Source: an uncultured beta proteobacterium
GTDB taxonomy: Bacteria; Pseudomonadota; Gammaproteobacteria; Burkholderiales; Burkholderiaceae_C
Assembly: GCA_903828665.1 (NCBI GenBank)
Contig: CAIKMZ010000007.1
Span: 36,503-100,502 of the forward strand
Length of the DNA stretch: 64,000 bases
Direction: 5' to 3'
Below the pieces are notes generated by a model, which saw only the letters and a list, made by a program, of their open reading frames with translations, was not told the DNA's origin and did not search any database. Shown here piece after piece: positions 36,597 to 44,624 of this stretch. The first letter of the stretch is position 1, and each line of letters starts with the position of its first letter. The position numbers were made by a program, and so were the translations under genes.

Positions 36597-37229
36597 ATGA
36601 GCGAGTTCCCTGCCGACATCTACACCGAGCCGTCCAATATCGATGTCGATACGCTGAAGAATCTTGGCCCGCTGCGCGCCATGGCCGGCATCTGGCAGGG
36701 GCAGCGCGGACTCGATGTCAAGCCGAAAGCCGAAGGGCCCAAGAAGCAGGCGTACGTGGAACGCATGGAGCTGCAGCCGATCGATCCGGTGAGCAACGGC
36801 CCGCAGCTGCTGTACGGCCTGCGTTACCTGACGCATATCGTCAAGCCTGAGCAGGTCAAGACCTACCATGAACAGGTTGGCTACTGGTTGTGGGAGTCGG
36901 CCACCGGAACCGTCATCCACACACTCACGATTCCGCGCGGCCAGACCGTCATGGCGGCCGGCAAGGCCAGTGCCGACGCCACAGAGTTCGAGCTGCTCGC
37001 AACGCGCGAGTCGGACAGCTTCGGCATCTGCTCCATCCCGTTTCTCGATTACGCCTTCCGGACCGTCGAGTTCCGGATCAAAGTCAGCATCAACCCAGAC
37101 GGCAGTTGGTCATACGACGAAGACACGGTGCTCCTGATCCGCGGTCAGGCTGAACCCTTTCACCACCGCGATCGCAACACGCTGGTCCGTATCGCGGCGC
37201 CCACGCCGAATCCGCTGGGGCGCCCCTAG
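36597..37229 (+). CDS. Nitrobindin-like heme-binding beta-barrel (FABP-like) protein
   Basis: A 210-residue cytoplasmic protein of the DUF1794/nitrobindin type. The pattern includes LRAMAGIWQGQRGLDVKPKA near the start, GYWLWESATGTVIHTLTIPRG in the middle, and a C-terminal HHRDRNTLVRIAAPTPN, where the family usually has the heme-ligating His. Such proteins are 10-stranded barrels; some bind heme and isomerise peroxynitrite. A strong ribosome site (GAGGAG) precedes the ATG. It stands alone between the S41 protease and the LysR gene. Confidence 0.75.
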   Translation: MSEFPADIYTEPSNIDVDTLKNLGPLRAMAGIWQGQRGLDVKPKAEGPKKQAYVERMELQPIDPVSNGPQLLYGLRYLTHIVKPEQVKTYHEQVGYWLWESATGTVIHTLTIPRGQTVMAAGKASADATEFELLATRESDSFGICSIPFLDYAFRTVEFRIKVSINPDGSWSYDEDTVLLIRGQAEPFHHRDRNTLVRIAAPTPNPLGRP

Positions 37230-37230
37230 C

Positions 37231-38130
37231 TCACCAGAGCGCGCGCGTCTGCGCGAAGTGCGCGGCCAGGAAGTCGATCAGTGCGCGCACCTTGGCCGAG
37301 ACGTGCTTGCGTGTGGGGTAGACCGCGTAGATGCCGAGTTCAATCGAACGAAACTGCGGCAGCAGTTCAACCAGAGTGCCGGCCTTGATGTCGGGGCCGA
37401 CCAGAAAGCTCGGCTGCAGGATCACGCCCTGGTGTGCGAGCGCCGCCGCGCGGCAGGTGTCGCCGCTGTTCGTGCTGATACAGGGTTGGGTCTTGACACT
37501 GACCGGGCCCTGCGGCCCGTCGAAATGCCACTCGTCCCGGGTTGACCAGTAGCTGTAGGAGATCACCGCGTGCTGTGCCAGATCGGCCGGCTCCTTCGGC
37601 GTGCCCTGCAGCGCCAGATACTGCGGCGAGGCGCACAGCACCATGCGCGTGCTCGCCAGCCGCTTGCTCACCAGCGTCGAGTTGTCCAGCCGGGCGATGC
37701 GGATCGCCACGTCGTAGCCTTCTTCCACCAGGTCGACCAGACGGTCGGCCAGGGTCACATCGAGTTTAACCTTCGGATGCTGGCTACGAAATGCCCCCCA
37801 CAGCGGCGCCAGGTGCAGCACACCGAAGGTGAACGGCGCATTGATGCGCAGCAGGCCGCTGGCCGCATGGCTGCGCGAAGTGATTTCTTCCTCGGCCTCG
37901 GCCAGTTCCGCGAGCAGTTCCTTGCTGCGGCTGTAGAAGACCTGGCCCTCGTCGGTCAGGGAAAGCCGGCGCGTCGTGCGGTGCAGCAGGCGCACACCGA
38001 GCCGCGTTTCCATGTCAACGACATAGCGCGACACGGCCGCCTTGGACATGTCAAGCGCGTCGGCCGCCTTGACGAAACTACCGGCGTCGACCACGGCGTT
38101 GAAGGTCTGCATTTCCAGGAAGCGATCCAT
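37231..38130 (-). CDS. LysR family transcriptional regulator
   Basis: A 299-residue regulator with an N-terminal winged HTH (AGSFVKAADALDMSKAAVSR, residues 17-36) and a type 2 periplasmic-binding-like effector domain (about 90-295). It belongs to the CrgA/AaeR-like group common in Burkholderiales. It is transcribed away from the doxX gene, with an AT-rich inverted-repeat-containing gap between, so control of the doxX-dioxygenase-esterase genes and of itself is likely. The ligand is unknown. Confidence 0.92.
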   Translation of the reverse strand: MDRFLEMQTFNAVVDAGSFVKAADALDMSKAAVSRYVVDMETRLGVRLLHRTTRRLSLTDEGQVFYSRSKELLAELAEAEEEITSRSHAASGLLRINAPFTFGVLHLAPLWGAFRSQHPKVKLDVTLADRLVDLVEEGYDVAIRIARLDNSTLVSKRLASTRMVLCASPQYLALQGTPKEPADLAQHAVISYSYWSTRDEWHFDGPQGPVSVKTQPCISTNSGDTCRAAALAHQGVILQPSFLVGPDIKAGTLVELLPQFRSIELGIYAVYPTRKHVSAKVRALIDFLAAHFAQTRALW

Positions 38131-38145
38131 TGTTCCTCCTATCGA

Positions 38146-38180
38146 GATAATTAATCTGAATATATGATATTTATCTTATC
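38146..38180. promoter_or_regulatory. AT-rich inverted-repeat region, candidate LysR operator
   Basis: GATAATTAATCT and GATATTTATCTTATC form an imperfect inverted repeat in the 148-base gap between the divergent LysR and doxX genes. It is strikingly AT-rich against the surrounding ~65% GC. LysR proteins typically bind such sites. It is seen by eye only. Confidence 0.4.
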
Positions 38181-38278
38181 CGGTGATTCCAATACAGTTC
38201 AACCCTTGCACTGCCGAACACGAGTTCAAGTCAGTGCAGCAAAAGCAAAACCGAACCACTGAACGCAAAGGAAACACC

Positions 38279-38689
38279 ATGTCCAACTCCATCCAAAACC
38301 CCCTGAACCTGATCGGCCGTCTGCTGCTGGTCGCGTTGTTCTTGCCCGCCGGCATCGGCAAGCTGACCGGATTTGCCGGCACTGTCGGCTACATCGCTTC
38401 CATCGGCCTGCCGATGCCCACGCTGGGCGCTGCGCTGGCCTTGATCGTCGAGATCGTCGGCAGCCTCGCGCTGCTGGCGGGTTACCAGACGCGCATCGCG
38501 GCACTGGTGCTCGCGGTGTTCACGCTTGTCGCAAGCTTCTTCTTCCACGCCTACTGGAGCGCGGCGCCGGATCAGGCCTTCATCGTGCAACTCCTGTTCT
38601 TCAAGAACCTCGCTGTGGTCGGTGGCCTGCTGGTTCTGGCAGCCCAAGGTGCCGGCGGCTGGAGCCTTGACGCGCGCGCCGAGCAGTAG
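38279..38689 (+). CDS. DoxX family membrane protein
   Basis: A 136-residue protein with four hydrophobic helices and the DoxX pattern LIGRLLLVALFLPAGIGKL near the start, then YIASIGLPMP and LLAGYQTRIAAL. The ATG at 38279 follows the ribosome site AAAGGAAA. DoxX proteins are four-helix inner-membrane proteins of mostly unclear role, often induced with redox or electrophile-responsive regulators. It opens a cluster with a dioxygenase and an esterase, facing a LysR regulator. Confidence 0.88.
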   Translation: MSNSIQNPLNLIGRLLLVALFLPAGIGKLTGFAGTVGYIASIGLPMPTLGAALALIVEIVGSLALLAGYQTRIAALVLAVFTLVASFFFHAYWSAAPDQAFIVQLLFFKNLAVVGGLLVLAAQGAGGWSLDARAEQ

Positions 38690-38715
38690 AACCTGATGCC
38701 TTCTGCGAGAACTTC

Positions 38716-39507
38716 ATGACAACTTCAACCAAAGCGCCCGTCCTGTTCATCTCGCATGGGGCGCCAACCTTTGCCATCGAGCCCGGTGTTCTCGGCCCGC
38801 AACTGCGGGCCCTGGGGGCGCAGCTGGGCCAGGTCAAGGCCGTGCTGGTCGTGTCGCCGCACTGGCAGACGCGCGACGTCAAGGTGATGACGACGGCCAA
38901 GCCCGAGACCATCCATGACTTCGGCGGCTTCCCCGCCATCCTGTACGAGTTGGCCTACCCGGCCAGCGGCGCGCCCGAAGTCGCCAGGCAGGCCGCCGAA
39001 CTGCTTGAGCAGGCGGGCTTTCGCGTCGGTTTCGATGCCGGTCGCGGTCTCGACCATGGTGCCTGGGTGCCGCTCTGGCACCTGGTGTCGCAGGCCGACC
39101 TGCCGGTCTTTCAGGTTTCGATGCCGGTCACGCTGGACACGGCGCAGGCCGTCAAGCTGGGGCAGGCGCTGGCTGCGCTGCGCGAGCAGGGCGTGATGAT
39201 TGTTGCCTCGGGCAGCATGACGCACAACCTGTACGAATTCCGCCAGGCCGGCGCGCAACCTCAGGCTTATGCGCAGGAGTTCACAAGCTGGGTGCGCACG
39301 GCCGTGCTCGCCAGGGCGACGGCTGCGGTGGTTGCGTACCGAAGCGAGGCGCCGCATGCCGAGCGCGCCCATCCGACCGACGAGCATTTCCTGCCGCTGC
39401 TGATCGCCATGGGCGCAACAAGCGCGGACGATCCGCTGCGCGTGCTCGATGGCGGCATCACCTACGGCGTGATCTCGATGGAATCCTATGTCTGGGGCCT
39501 CGCGTGA
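38716..39507 (+). CDS. Class III extradiol ring-cleavage dioxygenase (LigB/DODA/YgiD family)
   Basis: A 263-residue metal enzyme of the LigB superfamily. Candidate metal and active-site histidines lie in FISHGAPTFAI, VVSPHWQTRD, RGLDHGAWVPLW and SGSMTHNLYEF, the pattern of YgiD/DODA proteins that open catechol rings such as L-DOPA. The physiological substrate of most bacterial members is unknown. It lies 26 bases after doxX and overlaps the next hydrolase gene by four bases (GTGA), so these products probably act on the same aromatic or quinone-type compound. Confidence 0.87.
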   Translation: MTTSTKAPVLFISHGAPTFAIEPGVLGPQLRALGAQLGQVKAVLVVSPHWQTRDVKVMTTAKPETIHDFGGFPAILYELAYPASGAPEVARQAAELLEQAGFRVGFDAGRGLDHGAWVPLWHLVSQADLPVFQVSMPVTLDTAQAVKLGQALAALREQGVMIVASGSMTHNLYEFRQAGAQPQAYAQEFTSWVRTAVLARATAAVVAYRSEAPHAERAHPTDEHFLPLLIAMGATSADDPLRVLDGGITYGVISMESYVWGLA

Positions 39508-40166
39508 AGAACAACAATTTTGAACTGAGCTTCGCATCGCGGCCGGCGCGTTCGGCGCCGCCCAAGGCGCTCGTGCTCCTGCTGCACGGTGTCGGCGGCT
39601 CCGAGAGCAACCTCGCGGACATGGCTGCGGCGATCGACCCTGATGCGCTCGTCATCATGCCGCGCGGCCCGATCACGCTCGGTGCCGGCCAATACGGCTG
39701 GTTTCGCGTCAACTTCACGGCCGTCGGCCCGGTCATTGTTGCCAGCGAGGCCGAGCAAAGCCGCCAGACCGTGCTGCGCTTTGTGGAACAACTGCAGGTG
39801 GCCCATGGCATTTCGTCGCAGCGCACGGTGATTGCCGGCTTCAGCCAGGGCGGCATCGTCAGTGCCAGCGTGGCGCTGAGCGCGCCCGAGCAGCTGGCGG
39901 GTTTCGGCCTGTTGTCTGGCCGCATCCTGCCCGAACTGGCGCCGCATATTGCGGACCGGGCGCGTCTGACCAAGCTGCGCGCCTTCATCGGCCACGGCGA
40001 GTACGACAGCAAACTCCCGCTGGCCTGGGCCCAGCGCGCGGACCAGTGGCTCAGCGAGTTGGGCGTGGCGCACGTGACCCGCATTTACCCGATCGACCAC
40101 GGCATCAGCGCCGCGATGCAGTCCGATTTTCTGGATTGGCTGCACGGGCTTGTTACAGTGCAGTGA
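39504..40166 (+). CDS. Carboxylesterase/phospholipase-type alpha/beta hydrolase (YpfH-like)
   Basis: A 220-residue hydrolase with LLLHGVGGSESNL (oxyanion region), nucleophile elbow AGFSQGG, an Asp in GHGEYDSKLPL and a C-terminal His in YPIDHGIS. It begins with a GTG overlapping the dioxygenase stop, and no better start is present. It resembles the YpfH/carboxylesterase 2 group acting on short acyl esters. Its place in the LysR-doxX-dioxygenase cluster suggests a role in aromatic ester turnover, which is inference. Confidence 0.85.
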   Translation: MKNNNFELSFASRPARSAPPKALVLLLHGVGGSESNLADMAAAIDPDALVIMPRGPITLGAGQYGWFRVNFTAVGPVIVASEAEQSRQTVLRFVEQLQVAHGISSQRTVIAGFSQGGIVSASVALSAPEQLAGFGLLSGRILPELAPHIADRARLTKLRAFIGHGEYDSKLPLAWAQRADQWLSELGVAHVTRIYPIDHGISAAMQSDFLDWLHGLVTVQ

Positions 40167-40167
40167 G

Positions 40168-40704
40168 ATGACACACGACATGGAACGGCGCTATGCGGCA
40201 TTGCGCGCGGACTGCCCGGCGGGCAGTGCCGTCACGGTGCTGCACATCGACGCGCAGCAGACCTTGATTGCCAGTGGCACCGGGCCGCAGCCCGATGTGA
40301 CATTCACACTGGCCCTCGGATCACACAAGACCGCTGCGGATCTCTTCTGGCACAAGCCGCCGACGCCGGGCGAGATGGAAAACGCGATCATGGTCGTTGA
40401 AGACGAGTTGTTTCGCGTGCGGGCGCTGGCGGCAAATGGTTCTGTGCTGCGCTCCGATGATCCGGCGCTGCGCCAGATCGCCCTGTTGGCCGGCGCCACC
40501 GACGACGCCGAGCTGACGCTGTCGGTCGATGCGGTCGAGCGCCTGTTTGATGCGCTGGCCGCGCTCGTGCTCGGGCGACCGGCAAGCAGCGCCGGCATTC
40601 CGGACGATGCGGCCTTTGCCGCCACGCTGTTGATCCTGCGCGAGTTCATGCACCATCTGCAGTTTGCATCGATCCGCATCAGCGCGCCAGTGCAGCCGGC
40701 GTAG
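40168..40704 (+). CDS. Hypothetical protein, unknown family
   Basis: A 178-residue soluble protein from the ATG at 40168, two bases after the esterase stop. It has no signal peptide or membrane segment. A beta-rich first half (VTVLHIDAQQTLIASGTGPQ; VTFTLALGSHKTAADLFWH) and helical second half (LREFMHHLQFASIRIS) are visible. I do not recognise the family. It may belong to the dioxygenase-esterase operon because of spacing, and codon use is like that of its neighbours. Confidence 0.6.
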   Translation: MTHDMERRYAALRADCPAGSAVTVLHIDAQQTLIASGTGPQPDVTFTLALGSHKTAADLFWHKPPTPGEMENAIMVVEDELFRVRALAANGSVLRSDDPALRQIALLAGATDDAELTLSVDAVERLFDALAALVLGRPASSAGIPDDAAFAATLLILREFMHHLQFASIRISAPVQPA

Positions 40705-40818
40705 CCCGGGCGGCGTCATTTGTTTGACCTGACGCACAGCGCATTCCGGCCGCTCGAATTAGCATCGAGCCATCAAGCTGAACAGCAATCGTATTCAGCG
40801 CGACCTAAGCAGCATCCC

Positions 40819-42114
40819 ATGTCCTTTCAAGATTTGTACAAGAACAAGCGCGCCACACCGGACGATGCCATCGGGCTGATCAACGACGGCGACTTCATCA
40901 TCGTGCCGACCGGCGTCGCCGAGCCGCCCACCTTGTTGACGGCCCTGTCGGAGCGGCGTTTGAGCCTGCACGACGTCAAGGTGGCGCAAATCCTGGCGGT
41001 GCGCAAGTACGGCTACTTCGATCAGCAGACTTCGGCCCATGTGCGCCATGTCGCCTTCTTCTTCGGTGGTGCCTCGCGCGCCGGCGGCCAGGGCGGCTGG
41101 ATCGATTTCATCCCATGCAGCTTTTCCGATATTCCGGTCATGATCGAGCGCGGGCAGATTGCCGCCGACGTCGTCTTTTCTCTGGCCTCGCCGATGGACG
41201 AGAACGGCTATTTCTCTCTCGGGCTGGGCGCCGATTACACCATGGCGGCGCTGAAGCGTGCGCGCGCCGTGGTGCTCGAAGTCAATCCGAATGTGCCGTT
41301 CGCACATGGCAATTGCCGGGTTCACATCTCGCAGGTGACGGCGCTCGTCGAGAGCAGCGACCCGGTGATGGAGGTCGGCTTGCCCAAGATCGGTCCGGTG
41401 CAGGAAGCGATCGGCAAATACGTGGCCGACCTGATCGACGACGGCTCCACGCTGCAGATCGGCTACGGCGGCATTCCGGATGCGGTGGTGATGCAGCTCA
41501 CGCAAAAGCACGACCTGGGCATCCATACCGAGATGATCGGCGACGGCATCCTGACCCTGGTTGAAAGCGGCGCTGCCAACAACCGTATGAAGAACTACCT
41601 GCCGGGCAAGATGATTGCAACCTTCGCCCTGGGATCGAAGAAGCTGTACCAGTTCATGGACCGCAACCCCAGCCTTGAAATGCACCCGGCGGACTTCACC
41701 AACGACTCGTACCTGGCAGCGCAGAACGACAAGCTGGTGGCGATCAACGCAACGCTGCAGGTGGACCTGCTGGGCCAGTGCGGTTCGGAAAGCCTGGGCC
41801 ACCTGCCTTATTCGGGAACCGGCGGCCAGGTCGATTTTGTGCGCGCGGCCAATCGCTCGCGCGGCGGCAAGGCCTTCATGGTGCTGCCCTCGACCGCCAA
41901 GGACGACAGCTTGACGCGCATCGTGCCCGTGCTGTCGCCCGGCACGCATGTGACGACCAGCAAGAACGACATCAACTACGTGGTCACCGAATTCGGCGTG
42001 GCCCAGTTGCGCGGCAAGTCAGCCAAGCAGCGCGCGCAGGAAATGATCGCCATCGCGCACCCCGCGTTCCGCGCCGAACTGACGGAAGGCGCGCGCAAGC
42101 TCCAACTGCTTTAG
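40819..42114 (+). CDS. Acetyl-CoA hydrolase/transferase family (4-hydroxybutyrate CoA-transferase-like)
   Basis: This 431-residue enzyme belongs to the family I CoA-transferase/acetyl-CoA hydrolase group, which moves CoA from acetyl-CoA to a short carboxylic acid through a glutamyl-CoA intermediate. The oxyanion loop QIGYGGIPDAV (213-223) is followed by HTEMIGDGILTLVESG (236-251), with Glu238 as the candidate catalytic residue. The C-terminal part has YVVTEFGVAQLRGKSAKQRA, also typical. The ATG at 40819 begins at the usual place. It overlaps the convergent racemase stop by four bases. The acceptor acid cannot be told. Confidence 0.88.
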   Translation: MSFQDLYKNKRATPDDAIGLINDGDFIIVPTGVAEPPTLLTALSERRLSLHDVKVAQILAVRKYGYFDQQTSAHVRHVAFFFGGASRAGGQGGWIDFIPCSFSDIPVMIERGQIAADVVFSLASPMDENGYFSLGLGADYTMAALKRARAVVLEVNPNVPFAHGNCRVHISQVTALVESSDPVMEVGLPKIGPVQEAIGKYVADLIDDGSTLQIGYGGIPDAVVMQLTQKHDLGIHTEMIGDGILTLVESGAANNRMKNYLPGKMIATFALGSKKLYQFMDRNPSLEMHPADFTNDSYLAAQNDKLVAINATLQVDLLGQCGSESLGHLPYSGTGGQVDFVRAANRSRGGKAFMVLPSTAKDDSLTRIVPVLSPGTHVTTSKNDINYVVTEFGVAQLRGKSAKQRAQEMIAIAHPAFRAELTEGARKLQLL

Positions 42115-42809
42115 CTTTTGGACAAGGCACACTCGGCGGCCTTGCGCGCGTGGATCGAGGTGGTGTCGAACAGCGGAACCGTTGCATCGGTGGCATCGAC
42201 CAGCAGCGAGATTTCGGTGCAGCCCAGGATGATGGCTTGCGCGCCCTGGCGCACCAGGTCGGCCATCACGCTGCGGTAGACCGCTCGCGAGGCCGGCAGG
42301 ATTCGGCCCAGGCACAACTCCTCATAAATGATGCGGTGCACCTGCTCGCGCTCGGGCAGGCTCGGCACCAGCACGTCGAGCCCGTGACGCTGGCGCAGCC
42401 GTTCGCGGTAGAAGTCCTGCTCCATCGTGAAGCGGGTGCCGAGCAAACCGACCCGCGTATGGCCCGCCTGTTTAATTTCCACGGCAGTCGGATCGGCGAT
42501 GTGGAACAGCGGAATCGCAACGGCGGCCTCGATGTCGGCGGCGACCTTGTGCATGGTGTTGGTGCATAGCACCAGAAAATCGGCGCCCGCCGCTTCGAGC
42601 GCGCACGCAGCCAGCGCCAGCGCGGCACCCGCTGCCGCCCAGTCACCGGCGTGCTGCAGGCGCTCGATCTCTTGGAAGTCCACGCTGTAGAGCACCAGTC
42701 GGGCCGAGTGCAGGCCGCCGAGTTGCTCTCTGACGGTTTCGTTGATCTGGCGGTAGTAGGGCACGGTCGATTCCCAACTCATGCCGCCGATGAGACCGAT
42801 GGTTTTCAA
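42111..42809 (-). CDS. Aspartate/glutamate racemase family protein
   Basis: A 232-residue cofactor-independent racemase with both catalytic cysteines: Cys82 in LCTNTMHK and Cys197 in LGCTEI. The N-terminus TIGLIGGMSWESTVPYY is characteristic of the YgeA/AspR group, which racemises aspartate, glutamate or broader amino acids such as homoserine. The specific substrate is unknown. It is transcribed towards the CoA-transferase and away from the glycine-zipper protein, with its own promoter in the 158-base gap. Confidence 0.9.
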   Translation of the reverse strand: MKTIGLIGGMSWESTVPYYRQINETVREQLGGLHSARLVLYSVDFQEIERLQHAGDWAAAGAALALAACALEAAGADFLVLCTNTMHKVAADIEAAVAIPLFHIADPTAVEIKQAGHTRVGLLGTRFTMEQDFYRERLRQRHGLDVLVPSLPEREQVHRIIYEELCLGRILPASRAVYRSVMADLVRQGAQAIILGCTEISLLVDATDATVPLFDTTSIHARKAAECALSKS

Positions 42810-42967
42810 ATGCGCTCCTTGTGCGTTGAACCGTTCGAGAATAGCTGACCGGGCCGTCTGGCATGCCGACGATACATTCTTTACACTTGCTTCACTGACT
42901 TTTTGGCGAGCCGGGCGTTATGAACGGCATGATCAAAACCTGTGTGAGTTATCGAAAGAACCTAGCT

Positions 42968-43477
42968 ATGAAGAAACTACTCGTCCTGACCACCGCCATG
43001 GCTGCCTGCGGCCTGTCCTTTGCCCAGCAGGAGTGGGCCCGCGTGACCTCGGTCACGCCCGTCATTCAGCAGGTCACCGTACCGCGCCAGGTCTGCAATA
43101 CCGAGCAGGAAGTTGTGCAACAACAAAGATCCGGCGCTGGCGCCATCATGGGCGCGATCGCGGGCGGCGCCATGGGCAATGCTGTCGGCGGCGGTACCGG
43201 CAAGACGGCGGCCACCATGATCGGCATCCTCGGCGGCGCGGTCGTCGGCGACAAGATCGAGGGCTCACCGCAGGCGCAAGTGCAGAACGTGCAGCATTGC
43301 CGGATGCAGAACTTCTACGAGAACCGCACGGTCGGCTACAACGTCGGTTACGAATACGCGGGCAAGCAGTACTCGGTGCAGATGCCGAACGACCCGGGCC
43401 AGCACATTCTTCTGCAAATCACGCCGGTGGTCTCCAACGGCTCAATGCCGCCGCCCCCGCCATACCCGCAGCGTTGA
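42968..43477 (+). CDS. Glycine-zipper 2TM protein, exported
   Basis: A 169-residue product from the ATG at 42968 with a signal peptide (MKKLLVLTTAMAACGLSFAQ). A glycine zipper follows (GAGAIMGAIAGGAMGNAVGG ... MIGILGGAVVGDKIEG, about 58-97), the motif of the SlyB/Rick_17kDa_Anti group that inserts in or bridges envelope membranes. The preceding Cys24-centred CGLSFAQ is not a convincing lipobox. The Cys-containing C-terminal part (HCRMQNFYENRTVGYNVGYEYAGK) is conserved in Burkholderiales homologues. An outer-membrane or periplasmic structural role is inferred. Confidence 0.8.
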   Translation: MKKLLVLTTAMAACGLSFAQQEWARVTSVTPVIQQVTVPRQVCNTEQEVVQQQRSGAGAIMGAIAGGAMGNAVGGGTGKTAATMIGILGGAVVGDKIEGSPQAQVQNVQHCRMQNFYENRTVGYNVGYEYAGKQYSVQMPNDPGQHILLQITPVVSNGSMPPPPPYPQR

Positions 43478-44413
43478 TCAGCGGCGCCGTTCGCGCCGCG
43501 CAATCCAGACGGTCGACGCCAGGATGACGAAGGCGCCGAGCAGCGTGGTCTGGCTCGGTATGTCGGAAAACACCAGCCAGCCCAACAGCGAGGCCCAGAT
43601 CAGATCGAGAAAGCGCAGCGACTGCGTGGCCGAGATGTCGGTGATGCGAAAGCCCCGGGTCAGGCAGTAGTGGCCGAGCGAGCCAAGCATGCCGGCAACG
43701 AGAAAGCCCAGCCATTGCCAGAGGCTTGGCTGTGTCCAGTGCCACAGCCCGAGCGGCAGACTGAGCACGCTCACGCTGATCGACTGCCAGAGGACGATCA
43801 CGCCTGATTGTTCGTAGCGCGTGAGCGTCTTGGTCATCAGGAAAGAGGCCGCGAAGACCGGCGCCGAGGCCAGCATCACCAGCGCGTACCAGTTGCCCTG
43901 GCCGCTGAGCTTGGGCAGCACCACCACCAGCACACCGGCAAAGCCGATCGCGGCCGCGACCCAGCGGTCGCCGCGCATCTTTTCGCCGAGAAACCAGGCC
44001 GCGCCGATCATGATGAAGATCGGCCCCGTGAAGCCGATGGCCGTCATGTCGGCCAGCGCGATGTGGGGCAGGGCGGTGAACCACAGCATCAATCCGAGCG
44101 TGTGCACGGCGCCGCGCCACAACTGTCCGCTTAGATTGATCGGGATATAGCTGCGCCAGCCCTGGCGCCAGATCAGCGGCAGCATCGCCGCAGCGCCGAA
44201 CAGGAAGCGCAGGAACTGCGACTGAAACGGGTCGAGCGAAAGAGTGATCTTGCGCACGATGGTGTTGAGCACTGTGAACAGCAGTCCGCTCAAGGCGACC
44301 CACAGCATGGCGCGCCAGACCGGCGGCAGGCGAAAAGCCTGCCTGCGCGCGTGCCGGTGCGCGAGCGCCACCCGGTGTCGCAGCAGACCGGAAAAATGGC
44401 TTCTGAATTTCAC
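43478..44413 (-). CDS. DMT superfamily (EamA) permease
   Basis: A ten-helix metabolite exporter with two EamA repeats, the first with AMLWVALSGLLFTVLNTIVRK and SLDPFQSQFLRFLFG, the second starting near VMLASAPVFAASFLMTKTLTR. The GTG at 44413 gives 311 residues including a basic N-terminal tail; an ATG at 44308 would give 276 residues and is the main alternative. Neither has a clear ribosome site. Substrates of this family range from amino acids to riboflavin. It diverges from the RpiR regulator but shows no direct link to it. Confidence 0.85.
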   Translation of the reverse strand: MKFRSHFSGLLRHRVALAHRHARRQAFRLPPVWRAMLWVALSGLLFTVLNTIVRKITLSLDPFQSQFLRFLFGAAAMLPLIWRQGWRSYIPINLSGQLWRGAVHTLGLMLWFTALPHIALADMTAIGFTGPIFIMIGAAWFLGEKMRGDRWVAAAIGFAGVLVVVLPKLSGQGNWYALVMLASAPVFAASFLMTKTLTRYEQSGVIVLWQSISVSVLSLPLGLWHWTQPSLWQWLGFLVAGMLGSLGHYCLTRGFRITDISATQSLRFLDLIWASLLGWLVFSDIPSQTTLLGAFVILASTVWIARRERRR

Positions 44414-44547
44414 CCGCGGTGTGCGTCGCTGCTGTGCATGGTCCTTGCAGTGTAGGGGCGCCGCATGTGGCGGGAAGTCGCTGGCAGGACAGGCCATGCC
44501 TTGCCCGGCCCCGTTGCCAAAGCAGGTGCCGGCGGCCCCAAAATGAT

Positions 44548-44586
44548 CAGAAATTTTGTTAACATGGCGGCAATTGTAAATTTCTG
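44548..44586. promoter_or_regulatory. Inverted repeat and candidate promoter before the RpiR gene
   Basis: CAGAAATTT (44548-44556) and AAATTTCTG (44578-44586) are exact inverted copies whose starts are 30 bases apart. A TTTTGT -35 and TAAATT -10 with a 17-base gap lie between and over the two arms. A further AATTTCT occurs near 44596. RpiR-family regulators bind such palindromes, so autoregulation of the downstream operon is likely. Confidence 0.5.
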
Positions 44587-44624
44587 TACATCGTGAATTT
44601 CTCCCTGCTCCGCTTGGCAAACTG

